Below the pieces are notes generated by a model, which saw only the letters and a list, made by a program, of their open reading frames with translations, made no database searches and was not told where the DNA came from. Source: JAFGPL01 sp963781805 (GTDB lineage Bacteria > Bacteroidota > Bacteroidia > Bacteroidales > UBA10428). Taken from it: DNA of 64,000 nucleotides. Both the position numbers and the translations under genes were made by a program. The stretch lies in NCBI GenBank assembly GCA_963781805.1, contig CAWAHF010000004.1, positions 4,898,001 to 4,962,000 on the forward strand, read 5' to 3'. The first letter of the stretch is position 1; each line of letters starts with the position of its first letter. Positions 1 through 6,760 of this stretch are shown here, one piece after another.

Positions 1-645
1 CAGGATTGGATCTTTAAAGGTAATCAAAGTAATTACAGTTTTACCACAGGTCAACCAGGTACATTACCAGTTCCTACTACTGTGACTTTGTCTGGAAAAG
101 AATACTGTGGATATTACTTTGATGATCTAAAATCAATGGTTAATTTTATGTGGTCAACTTCAAACGATACCGAAGTGGATGCAGAATTATCTGCATACGT
201 TTTATATGATGAAGCAACCAAAACATACTATTATTGGCTTAATGATTGGTATGGAAATGATAATCAAACTTCTGATAATCCATATCAACTTGATCCAAAC
301 AATCCTAAAGTCGCTACATTTGATGGTAAACGAATTATAGCTCAAATTCATACACACCCAATTTCATATTATCAGAGTCAGAATAATTTAGATGGATATG
401 ATGGTCCTAGCTATAAGGATTATCGTTTTGCGGTAGAACTTGGCATTAATGTATATTCTATTGGTCCGCATACTGTTTCGCAAATTAATGTATTGAGTGA
501 ATATTATACCCCAGATCAATTTATAAATGATTTAGCCGGAAGGACTTATCCCGATAATCCATTATTATTCGATAAGATAAATCCTTTTTTCTTTATGACT
601 TTGGATGATTTTCTCAATGCTCCAAGAATTAATAGATGGTTTTAA
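1..645 (+). CDS. C-terminal end of an Rhs/polymorphic toxin, JAB-like metalloprotease tip (5' end outside window)
   Basis: The reading frame is open from the first base, so this is the 3' part of a longer gene; the first possible start (GTG at 82) lies inside it. The tip carries HTHP at 349-360 followed by SYKD at 409-420. This HxH...SxxD arrangement is that of JAB/JAMM zinc peptidases, although the spacer between the second His and the Ser is 17 residues, longer than the usual about ten. JAB domains are a known class of polymorphic-toxin tip. Two more Rhs tips follow in the same orientation, and a small secreted protein follows directly, as expected of an immunity gene. The Rhs core itself is not visible here, so membership of the Rhs family is inferred from the neighbourhood. 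An upstream catalytic Glu cannot be assigned with certainty. Confidence 0.6.
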   Translation, partial: QDWIFKGNQSNYSFTTGQPGTLPVPTTVTLSGKEYCGYYFDDLKSMVNFMWSTSNDTEVDAELSAYVLYDEATKTYYYWLNDWYGNDNQTSDNPYQLDPNNPKVATFDGKRIIAQIHTHPISYYQSQNNLDGYDGPSYKDYRFAVELGINVYSIGPHTVSQINVLSEYYTPDQFINDLAGRTYPDNPLLFDKINPFFFMTLDDFLNAPRINRWF

Positions 646-661
646 ATTAAAATACTAAAAA

Positions 662-1186
662 ATGAATCGATTTTATTTTATATTGTTTTTAGCCTCCCTT
701 CTAACACCAAATTATTTAAAAGGAAGCGACTCAACAAATGTATATCTTAAGGAGGCAATTTTTAAAGGAATAAATGAAATGGTTAAATTAGATAAGCATA
801 GTTATTTAGACAAAAGAGTATATGTTGTAAAAATAATTAGCATTGGTAACCATAGAGGCGAGTTCTCTATCAGCTATATACACAATGATTATGAATATGA
901 AATGGTAAAACCTTCGCATTTCATTTTAATTTCTAACAAAGTAGTTCTAATTAGAACTGATTCACTTAGTAAAAAGTTTACTGCTATAAGCAAACTAACA
1001 CCAATTACAACAAACATAAAGAATCTGATATTTGATAAACTTGCTGGTCCTAATAATATGGTTACTGGTCAACCATCGGACGTATTGGTTGTCCATTATC
1101 GAAGAAGGAATATCAAAACAATGTTATATTCTGGTATTTCTAATTTTTTAGAAAAAAAATATAGTTTTTATAATGATGAGAGATAA
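662..1186 (+). CDS. Putative immunity protein for the JAB-like toxin tip (secreted)
   Basis: This 174-residue protein belongs to no family I recognise. It begins 16 bases after the toxin stop codon and starts with a hydrophobic signal peptide of about 21 residues; the mature part is mixed alpha/beta and rich in Lys and Ile. Position, size and low GC fit the immunity partner of the preceding toxin. The signal peptide suggests protection acts in the periplasm, and therefore that the toxin may act there; this is inference. No second membrane segment is visible. It could instead be an unrelated cargo gene. Confidence 0.45.
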   Translation: MNRFYFILFLASLLTPNYLKGSDSTNVYLKEAIFKGINEMVKLDKHSYLDKRVYVVKIISIGNHRGEFSISYIHNDYEYEMVKPSHFILISNKVVLIRTDSLSKKFTAISKLTPITTNIKNLIFDKLAGPNNMVTGQPSDVLVVHYRRRNIKTMLYSGISNFLEKKYSFYNDER

Positions 1187-1265
1187 TTCTTAAAACTAAG
1201 ATAAATCACGCCCCGCTAATTGACGTTTGTAACGTCAATCTATAGAAAACTTAAGCAGGTTGTAC

Positions 1266-1300
1266 CCCACTGGCGCGCGTTTAGCTTTAGCGTAACGCGT
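1266..1300 (+). repeat. Left inverted repeat (REP-like) of the RAYT element
   Basis: The core 1273-1300 is the exact reverse complement of 1955-1982 (28 of 28). The match continues through cccact (1266-1271) with a single mismatch at 1272. A degenerate relative of the same palindrome occurs at 55277-55309. Confidence 0.8.
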
Positions 1301-1384
1301 ACTAACTATGTAAACTACAATAATTACCAAGAGGAAAAATTTTGCTTTATCAAAACAATGAGATACTTTTGGGAAAAAGTGATA

Positions 1385-1952
1385 ATGTCAGAAAAGTATA
1401 AAATAAGAAATCCTGAAGGTATTTATTTTATTACGTCTACCGTTGTTCATTGGATAGATGCCTGCCTGCCGGCAAAGGCAGGTTTTTGCCCGGGCGAACC
1501 ATAAAATAACCTTGGTTGAATCATTAGAATATTGCCGGAAGAATAAAGGCCTTGTCATATTTGCCTGGTGCCTGATGAGTAGCCATTTGCACATGGTTGT
1601 AAAAGCAACATACAATAATTTACCGGAAATTATGCGTGATTTTAAGAAGCATACTGCAAGAGAAATAATAAAGAACATAAAAGAAGAGCCTGAAAGTAGG
1701 CGTGAATGGTTATTAAGGGCTTTTGAGGGGGCAGGTAAAAATTTAAAACGAATAACTAATTATAAATTCTGGCAAGACGGTAATCACCCAATTGAGCTTG
1801 ATACGAATGAAACAATTGAACAAAAGATTAATTATATACATTTCAATCCTGTTGAAGATTTGATAGTTGAGAGACCAGAAGATTATTTATACTCAAGTGC
1901 GCGTAACTATGCTGGTATGAATGGAGTATTAAATGTTGAAATAATGCAATGA
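1385..1952 (+). pseudogene. REP-associated tyrosine transposase (RAYT, Y1_Tnp family), frameshifted
   Basis: The N-terminal part (start ATG at 1385) reads through the conserved IRNPEGIYFITSTVVHW block and then leaves frame at a palindromic insertion (1463-1484). The rest of the protein continues in another frame to 1952. It contains the HUH-type His pair in SSHLHMVV and the C-terminal INYIHFNPVE...DYLYSSARNY block typical of this family. Removing the 22-base insertion restores one frame of about 180 residues. RAYTs are single-domain Y1/HUH nucleases that process REP hairpins. As it stands the gene cannot give a full-length enzyme without frameshifting. Its stop codon (TGA 1950-1952) overlaps the ATG of the next frame (1949). 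Confidence 0.8.
1463..1484 (+). repeat. 22-base palindromic insertion breaking the RAYT frame
   Basis: The inserted bases contain CCTGCC-ggcaaa-GGCAGG, a small hairpin. Deleting 1463-1484 joins codons for WIDA directly to FARANHKIT, which matches the family pattern (WxDxFTRxxxK). The length, 22, is not a multiple of three and explains the frameshift. Confidence 0.7.
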
Positions 1953-3220
1953 GCACGCGTTACGCTAAAGCTAAACGCGCGCTAGTGGGAGGTGATGGTC
2001 TTGCGGCAGTTTACATTATAAGTAACGGAGTTGGTACGATGTATTACGTAAGTAAAGATTACCTGGGAAATATTATGCTGCTTACCAGGGATAATGGCAC
2101 GGTAGCAGAAGAATACAGCTATGATGCCTGGGGTAGAAGGCGTAGCCCGACAGACTGGACGAATTATAATGTTTCCGCCCCGTCTCTTCTGTACCGGGGT
2201 TATACCGGGCATGAACACCTGGATGAGTTTACTTTGATAAACATGAATGGCAGGGTGTATGATCCGTTGGTTGGCAGGTTCTTAAGCCCGGATAATTATG
2301 TACAGGCGCCGGGAAATACACAATCATATAATAGATACTCGTATTGTTTAAATAATCCTCTGAAGTATATTGATCCTAATGGATATGCATGGTGGAAAAC
2401 AATCTTGGGCACTATAGCTGTAAATGTAATTGGAATCCCTCTTTATATAATAACAGGAGGGACTGTTGGGTTTGTTGGATATTATGATGATGATGATGGA
2501 CGATTAGAAATATTGATTGGAACAATTTGGAATGGAGGTACAGCACAAGTTGATTTGAGTTTTGATGATCGTAAGTTTTCTATCTTTGGTGGAACTGTCA
2601 TCAACTTTGATGCCTCAAAACCATTTGAACAAAATGAACCACCGGTATATAATCCTGGGTCTCCGGGTGCTAGTGGGTCCGAAGAATATGATAAAGCAGC
2701 CGAAGGATATGCTTGGGAGATATCAGTTACTGCTGCTGAATATAACGCACAAGCATACTGGGATGAGTCTCTTTCTGCCTGCTTATATGGTTTGGATCCA
2801 ATAAGTAGTAATTATCCACAATTAATTATTGATGCAATGCGTAACGCAATGTTAAATGGTAATGGGATAGTTAATATAAATGCATTATTTCCAGGAGGTA
2901 AAATTACAGGTAAAACTATGACATTTGGAAACGTTTGGTTACCTGACACTTATGTAAAACTTGGAAATTCAACGATTATTGTTAGAACAACACTTAATCC
3001 AGATCCAAAAATTCCTCTTGTAGATATTTTTAATCTTGATGATTGGTCATATTCACATTCTATTGCAACTATTAATGTAAATGGTATTGATTGGAGCTAT
3101 GTTAAATTTTTTATAGTGCCAAATGGTTATTTTATTAAAGTTAAGTTTAATGTTATGGAACAGGAAAATAATGTAACTACCAATCTTGAATTGCTTAGTA
3201 AATATATTTATGGATTTTAA
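1949..3220 (+). CDS. Rhs-repeat C-terminal cassette with an unrecognised toxin tip
   Basis: From about 1986 the protein carries the last Rhs repeats (YVSKDYLGNI, YSYDAWGRRR) and the core terminus (NMNGRVYDPLVGRFLSPDN, YNRYSYCLNNPL, IDPNGY ending at 2386). A variable tip of about 277 residues follows (2387-3217). The conserved part is about as similar to the cassette at 3975-4649 as two alleles would be, while the tips are unrelated, the hallmark of polymorphic toxins. The tip begins with a hydrophobic stretch and has no motif I recognise. The start ATG (1949) lies in the 3' end of the RAYT gene (ATGA overlap), and the first codons read through the REP repeat. Expression would be coupled to the transposase, or absent. 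A full-length Rhs protein would need thousands more bases upstream. Confidence 0.75.
   Translation: MSTRYAKAKRALVGGDGLAAVYIISNGVGTMYYVSKDYLGNIMLLTRDNGTVAEEYSYDAWGRRRSPTDWTNYNVSAPSLLYRGYTGHEHLDEFTLINMNGRVYDPLVGRFLSPDNYVQAPGNTQSYNRYSYCLNNPLKYIDPNGYAWWKTILGTIAVNVIGIPLYIITGGTVGFVGYYDDDDGRLEILIGTIWNGGTAQVDLSFDDRKFSIFGGTVINFDASKPFEQNEPPVYNPGSPGASGSEEYDKAAEGYAWEISVTAAEYNAQAYWDESLSACLYGLDPISSNYPQLIIDAMRNAMLNGNGIVNINALFPGGKITGKTMTFGNVWLPDTYVKLGNSTIIVRTTLNPDPKIPLVDIFNLDDWSYSHSIATINVNGIDWSYVKFFIVPNGYFIKVKFNVMEQENNVTTNLELLSKYIYGF
1955..1989 (-). repeat. Right inverted repeat (REP-like) of the RAYT element
   Basis: Reverse complement of 1266-1300 with one mismatch. It is translated as the first residues (STRYAKAKRALV) of the following Rhs cassette, so it acts as both repeat and coding sequence. 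Confidence 0.8.
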
Positions 3221-3231
3221 ATAATAAAATT

Positions 3232-3810
3232 ATGATCAAATTAATAATAAAAAGAATACTTCTTATTATTCTGTCTTTAGTATTGATACTCTTATTGATA
3301 ATTGTCATTCATATTAAAAAAATTGGTTCTATTTATGAACATAATTTTAAGCTTATAGACAATGCTAAAATTAATATGATATTTCAGGATCCTTTAATTC
3401 GCTATTATCAAATTACTGGCGATTGTGCAAATTCACTTGATAGTCTATTTCCAGGGTTATCCAAAACTACTATTGATAGTTTAAAAATGATACATTATAA
3501 AGATTTGCTCTCTTCAAATGATTACCAGATATTACAATATATTCCTTTATATAATAAGGACAGAAAAAAAAATGCTTTTATTTTAATTAGTGCTGGAATT
3601 GATGGAAAATTAAATAATAATTATAATCAAAATGATACTGTCTTTAAAAATAATTTCAATACTAAATTTAAACTTTATAATAACTTTTTATATGAGAATC
3701 AATTTGTTTATAAATCCGATTCAATTGATAGTAAATTCCATATATTTCAGTATCTTTTTGGGAAAAAGGATTATTTAGTTTGTTATGTTGATTTAACTCA
3801 ATGGAAATGA
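3232..3810 (+). CDS. Putative membrane-anchored immunity protein for the second Rhs tip
   Basis: The protein has 192 residues, starts 11 bases after the Rhs tip, and shows no recognised domain. Residues about 3-28 form one long Leu/Ile-rich transmembrane segment (IIKRILLIILSLVLILLLII). The rest is a polar, Asn/Lys-rich extracytoplasmic domain. Position and topology fit an inner-membrane-tethered immunity protein facing the periplasm. This role is inferred from context only. Confidence 0.45.
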   Translation: MIKLIIKRILLIILSLVLILLLIIVIHIKKIGSIYEHNFKLIDNAKINMIFQDPLIRYYQITGDCANSLDSLFPGLSKTTIDSLKMIHYKDLLSSNDYQILQYIPLYNKDRKKNAFILISAGIDGKLNNNYNQNDTVFKNNFNTKFKLYNNFLYENQFVYKSDSIDSKFHIFQYLFGKKDYLVCYVDLTQWK

Positions 3811-3819
3811 TTTATAAAA

Positions 3820-3971
3820 ACTGGTTCAAACTTAACGAAATATAACTTGAACCTTTTTTGTTTTTGAGAAACGTGTAAATTCTCCCCCCAACTAGTCCAA
3901 ACTTGTAAAAACAAAAAATGGTTCCCTTTTTGTTTTGGGAAGAATGTAAACTTTACTTTTCAGTCAATTAC
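3820..3971 (+). repeat. Two degenerate copies of an about 85-base intergenic repeat
   Basis: The segment from 3820 (ctggttcaaacttaacgaaa) resembles 6761-6858 along its length, sharing the words ttcaa-cttaac-aa, ttttgtttt, and the tail ttttcag-caa. A second, more decayed copy begins near 3895 (agtccaaacttg) and ends near 3971. The copies follow or precede cassette modules and probably mark past duplication or recombination. Confidence 0.5.
3823..3860 (+). terminator. Possible intrinsic terminator after the second cassette
   Basis: GGTTCAA (3823-3829) can pair with TTGAACC (3847-3853) and is followed at once by a run of T. The loop is long (17 bases), which weakens the case. The equivalent hairpin in the related repeat (6765-6792) is kept by compensating changes. 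Confidence 0.4.
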
Positions 3972-3974
3972 TAG

Positions 3975-4649
3975 AGATTTTCCAAGACTGGTCAGCCACT
4001 TAAAAAAATTCACTATATTTCCGGTGGCGATGGCCTTGCGGCAGTTTACATTATAAGTAACGGAACCGGAGAAATGTATTACGTAAGTAAAGATTACCTG
4101 AGCAATATTATGCTGCTTACCCGGCAGAATGGCACTGTGGCAGAAGAATACAGCTACGATGCCTGGGGAAGGAGGCGCAGCCCGACAGACTGGAATAACT
4201 ATAATGTTTCCGCCCCGTCTCTTCTGTACCGCGGTTACACCGGCCATAGCCTGTCCCGCCCCAGCGGGAAACACCTCGATGAATTTGCACTGATAAATAT
4301 GAATGGCAGGGTGTATGACCCAGTCTTTGGAAGGTTCTTGAGTGTAGATAATTATGTGCAGTCGCCTGGATCAACCCAGGCTTTTAATAGGTACTCATAT
4401 TGCCTGAATAACCCGCTCATTTATTTAGACCCATCTGGGTACAAATTTATAGATTGGTTAATAAATGCTGGAAAAACAGTTTTAAAAATAGTAGTAATGG
4501 CTGTTGTACTGACGGCCTGTACTGTAGGGGGTGCAATTGTTGGGGGCCTAATAGCATATCCAGTTGGGGCTTACATAGGAGGAGTAGTTGGATTTACAGC
4601 AGGTGGTTTTATTTGTTCTTATGTAAATAATTGGATAGATAGTTGGTAA
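3975..4649 (+). CDS. Orphan Rhs C-terminal cassette with a short glycine-rich hydrophobic tip
   Basis: The frame opens after a TAG at 3972, and Rhs homology runs from about 4008 (HYISGGDGLAAVYIISNG), but the first ATG is only at 4074. The fragment therefore has no start of its own and looks like a silent, displaced tip. The core terminus is present (NMNGRVYDPVFGRFLSVDN, FNRYSYCLNNPL, LDPSGY ending at 4442). The tip (4443-4646, 68 residues) is rich in Gly, Ala, Val and Ile, with small-residue spacing like glycine-zipper membrane segments. It may insert into membranes or may be a truncated toxin. Relative to the cassette at 1949 it has an in-frame insertion at 4248-4271. Confidence 0.65.
   Translation, partial: RFSKTGQPLKKIHYISGGDGLAAVYIISNGTGEMYYVSKDYLSNIMLLTRQNGTVAEEYSYDAWGRRRSPTDWNNYNVSAPSLLYRGYTGHSLSRPSGKHLDEFALINMNGRVYDPVFGRFLSVDNYVQSPGSTQAFNRYSYCLNNPLIYLDPSGYKFIDWLINAGKTVLKIVVMAVVLTACTVGGAIVGGLIAYPVGAYIGGVVGFTAGGFICSYVNNWIDSW
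4248..4271 (+). repeat. In-frame palindromic insertion inside the Rhs core
   Basis: Eight codons (SLSRPSGK) replace the single Glu codon found at the same place in the cassette at 1949 (GHEHLDEF versus GHSLSRPSGKHLDEF), a net gain of 21 bases. The insert carries a perfect hairpin, TCCCGC (4254-4259) loop ccca GCGGGA (4264-4269). Confidence 0.7.
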
Positions 4650-4722
4650 TTAGAAAAAAGAATATACCTTCTATTGAAACAAGATAAGATTTTAAAGATT
4701 AACTTATTACAAATATTTTATT

Positions 4723-5286
4723 ATGAAAATCTTGTCAAAAATAATATTTGGAATACTATTTATTTCAATCTCTATATATACAATTCAGGCTCAGATATGG
4801 CCATACTCTCCAATGATTCGTTTTGGAAATACGATCTATTACCCAATTGATAGCATATCTGCAAATAAGCTGAAGGATACCAATTTGTCATTTGGTAAAG
4901 AGATAGAGAATCGTTACATTGATTTCATTATTTTAAAAGATAGTATTGGAATTAAACTTTGCGATTCAATAGTTTATTTCAGGCAGAAACCAAGAAAAGA
5001 ACCAAAATGCTATAAAGAAATTCTTTTCTACAAAAAACGAAATCTTCAAAACACAACCTTAACGGTAAATTATATCAAAATGCTTGATTATAATGAAAAA
5101 GAAATACTTGCTCAAGCATGTTTAATTCGAAAGAATAATAGAAACAAATACAAAAGAAAAGAAAATATATCAATAAAGATTGAGGATATTAATGGAATAT
5201 TCTTAGGACCTAGTAGAGAATATCGTTGTTTTCTAACAGGTATTGGAATTGGTTCAATTTCATTAGGTTTGATCCTTTTCCTATAA
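4723..5286 (+). CDS. Putative immunity protein for the third Rhs tip (secreted, C-terminal membrane segment)
   Basis: The protein has 187 residues and begins with a signal peptide (about 1-23, ending near IQAQ). Its Lys-rich middle domain has no recognisable motif, and a hydrophobic C-terminal helix (about 170-187, TGIGIGSISLGLILFL) ends the protein. It lies 73 bases after the hydrophobic Rhs tip on the same strand. The membrane-embedded tail opposite a membrane-active toxin tip is suggestive of an immunity role, but no homologue is recognised and the pairing is inferred from order alone. Confidence 0.4.
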   Translation: MKILSKIIFGILFISISIYTIQAQIWPYSPMIRFGNTIYYPIDSISANKLKDTNLSFGKEIENRYIDFIILKDSIGIKLCDSIVYFRQKPRKEPKCYKEILFYKKRNLQNTTLTVNYIKMLDYNEKEILAQACLIRKNNRNKYKRKENISIKIEDINGIFLGPSREYRCFLTGIGIGSISLGLILFL

Positions 5287-5397
5287 AAATCCTTGTGGTA
5301 AAACTTGGAATGGAGATTTGTCAAATAATTATTTAGCATTAAGGCGGTTAGCTTTATTCATAAAGTAAACATAGAGTTTCGGTAAACCAGGGCTTTT

Positions 5398-5793
5398 TTA
5401 CTTAAATGGGTTTACAATGGTAAGGCTGTTTTCAATTAGTTGCCCGTCTTGCATATCTTCGGAGTAAAGGGTTTTGCAGTTACAGGATAGGGCAGCCGAA
5501 ATAACCAAAGAATCATAAAACGAGTACTGGTATTTATCGGCAATATCACAGGCGTTGGCAATTGTGTTCTGGTTGTTTACATGAAGCAGGTTATTTTTAC
5601 CCGATTCAACTACTGCTTTTTGTGCATCCTTCCAAGTATTGCCAAATTTTTTGGTAAGGGTGTTTGCCAGTTCCTGAAGAACCTGAGTGCTGATATAGGA
5701 AAGACTTTCTGCAACAAGTTTACGGGCAATGTTTTGTTTAATCGGGTCTGTGGCCGAATATGAATAAACCAAAATGTTAGTATCAAGAAAAAC
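5398..5793 (-). pseudogene. PIN-domain (VapC-like) toxin with its 5' end removed
   Basis: Reading from 5793 the protein begins VFLDTNILVYSYSATD, the N-terminal PIN motif with the first catalytic Asp. It continues through the middle and C-terminal acidic residues (FYDSLVISAA, LYSEDMQDG). No ATG exists in frame before the Asp, and the frame simply runs on into the mobile-element end at 5792. The first usable start (TTG, 5772) would drop the catalytic Asp. No antitoxin gene is adjacent. PIN toxins are Mg-dependent RNases acting on tRNA, rRNA or mRNA. This copy is most likely inactivated by insertion of the RAYT-derived element, although a fusion read from further upstream cannot be excluded. Confidence 0.65.
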
Positions 5794-5833
5794 CCCCGTT
5801 CGGCAGAGGCGGTAAAGAAATAAAAAAACAGGC

Positions 5834-5865
5834 TGTTCGACTAAGGCTTTCGCCTTAGTCGAACA
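5834..5865 (+). repeat. REP hairpin, perfect 14-bp stem
   Basis: TGTTCGACTAAGGC (5834-5847), loop tttc, and the exact complement at 5852-5865. No T run follows, so it reads as a REP unit rather than a terminator. The corresponding hairpin at 6899-6930 differs in sequence but keeps all 14 pairs using two G-T wobbles. Confidence 0.75.
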
Positions 5866-5896
5866 TATCTGAACAGGCTATTGCCTGAAAAATAAT

Positions 5897-5904
5897 TATA
5901 TTTG
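5897..5904 (+). promoter_or_regulatory. -7 box of the decayed RAYT element
   Basis: TATATTTG matches the Bacteroidota -7 consensus TAnnTTTG and lies 18 bases before the relic ATG at 5923. The same box is at 6961-6968 in the second element. No well-spaced -33 TTG was found. Confidence 0.4.
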
Positions 5905-5922
5905 TTGATAATAAAATTCAAA

Positions 5923-5988
5923 ATGTCAACAGGTTTTAAAAGTGGATTTTTTATGGAAAACTGTTTGAAGTATAAAAGCAAGTCTTAA
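5923..5988 (+). pseudogene. RAYT relic, N-terminus fused to an internal fragment
   Basis: Twenty-one codons, MSTGFK then ENCLKYK-like residues. The start matches MSTGYK of the copy at 6987, and the end resembles the later SFKHCQ/ENCLKY region of the family. This indicates an internal deletion that leaves a mini-element without any catalytic residue. Confidence 0.5.
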
Positions 5989-5996
5989 GAAATATT

Positions 5997-6023
5997 TTCG
6001 ACTTAGGCACAGCCTAAGCCGAA
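5997..6023 (-). repeat. REP hairpin at the right end of the mini-element
   Basis: TTCGACTTAGGC (5997-6008), loop aca, and GCCTAAGCCGAA (6012-6023): a 12-bp stem with one mismatch. It shares its stem words with 5834-5865. Confidence 0.65.
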
Positions 6024-6036
6024 CAGGGGGGCTTTT

Positions 6037-6369
6037 TTATAACAAACCCGCCAAACGCAGAAGTTCATCCAGTTCTTTATCAGAAATATTTTCTTTGTCG
6101 GATTTATCGTAAATGCTAAGTAAGTAGGCGGTTTGGTTAACGATTTTAACGCAGGTAATCACACGGGAACCACCGGACTTGCCTTTGCCCTTAGAAGTAA
6201 CAGCCATACGAACCTTGTAACAGTCTTTTCCTAAAGGATCGCCTTGAGTTGGGTCTTTTTCGAGAGAATCTATCAACTTGTCTAGGTCGGATTTAAGGGA
6301 ACGGTGTTTTTTGGCAATGCCTTTGGCTTGCTTCTTAAAGCCATCGGTAACAACAACATTAAATCTCAT
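6037..6369 (-). CDS. RelE/ParE-superfamily toxin
   Basis: This 110-residue basic protein has the compact RelE-type layout: an N-terminal beta strand and Lys-rich helices (FKKQAKGIAKKHRSLKSDLDKLIDSLE), a central YKVRMAV strand, and the terminal strand AYLLSIYDKSDKENIS. Family members are mostly ribosome-dependent mRNA interferases or gyrase inhibitors; which applies here is not clear. Its start overlaps the end of the antitoxin gene by 11 bases, the usual arrangement for type II pairs. It ends directly at the REP mini-element. Confidence 0.75.
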   Translation of the reverse strand: MRFNVVVTDGFKKQAKGIAKKHRSLKSDLDKLIDSLEKDPTQGDPLGKDCYKVRMAVTSKGKGKSGGSRVITCVKIVNQTAYLLSIYDKSDKENISDKELDELLRLAGLL

Positions 6370-6574
6370 TGAGAAAATCCCTTGCTGATTGAAGTTTTAT
6401 TTTTCCCTCCTGGTGTTGCTTTACTTGTTCCAAAGAATTTTGCAAATCGTCAACAAATTGCTGTTGATCCTTAGAAATCTTTTTTACTTTCTTAAAGCCA
6501 AGATTATTTACCAACTCCATAAAGAAGTTGAATTTATTGTCTGGTATGTCAATTACTACACGTTGCATAATCAT
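6359..6574 (-). CDS. Antitoxin of the RelE-type pair
   Basis: A 71-residue protein with a short beta start (QRVVIDIPDNKFNFFMELVNNLG) and a Lys/Gln-rich helical C-terminus (QQQFVDDLQNSLEQVKQHQEGK), as in many Bacteroidota antitoxins that precede RelE-like toxins. The N-terminal part would bind DNA and dimerise, the C-terminal helix would wrap the toxin. A 19-codon frame (6575-6634, MVMDALIRDFKTGKAYSPN) ends with its stop abutting this ATG. It is either a leader peptide or the tail of a lost gene. Confidence 0.7.
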   Translation of the reverse strand: MIMQRVVIDIPDNKFNFFMELVNNLGFKKVKKISKDQQQFVDDLQNSLEQVKQHQEGKIKLQSARDFLNEI

Positions 6575-6760
6575 TTAGTTTGGTGAGTATGCTTTTCCGG
6601 TCTTGAAATCCCGGATTAAAGCATCCATTACCATAATTTTTTTTGCATTAACAAAATTAACTGATAAAAATATCATAAACAAGAGGACAAACCAGAGGTT
6701 GGAATGCTTTTATCAAATAAAAAACCCCTGTCTGGTCCATGTTTGTAGAAAAAACAAAGA

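Larger units (their letters stand above)
1266..1989 (+). mobile_element. REP-flanked RAYT element with 35-bp inverted repeats, joined to an Rhs tip
   Basis: A transposase gene of the REP-associated tyrosine (RAYT) type lies between two copies of a REP-like palindrome in opposite orientation (1266-1300 and 1955-1989, 34 of 35 positions matching). Within each copy acgcgtt/aacgcg-type arms can form an imperfect hairpin. Rhs homology starts immediately at the right repeat (about 1986). The element therefore either inserted into an Rhs gene or carried the tip with it. No target duplication was identified. Confidence 0.7.
5792..6030 (+). mobile_element. Internally deleted RAYT element between two REP hairpins
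   Basis: The order is: direct-repeat end (acccccgttcggcagaggc), REP hairpin 5834-5865, a TATATTTG box, a 22-codon relic of a RAYT gene (5923-5988), and an inverted REP hairpin 5997-6023. The same left half occurs at 6856-6990. It fits exactly between the RelE stop codon (6037) and the first PIN codon (5793), so it can be read as an insertion into a toxin-antitoxin cluster. Confidence 0.65.

Noticed and set aside
1220..1384. Open frame upstream of the RAYT start codon
   Set aside because: It reads through the left inverted repeat and the likely promoter region; family homology begins only at the ATG at 1385.
2562..2804. 80-codon frame inside the second Rhs tip
   Set aside because: Shadow of the tip in another frame with no independent signal.
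5834..5865. Intrinsic terminator
   Set aside because: The stem is perfect but no T run follows, and the same structure recurs at the other element with its promoter downstream; a REP unit is the better reading.
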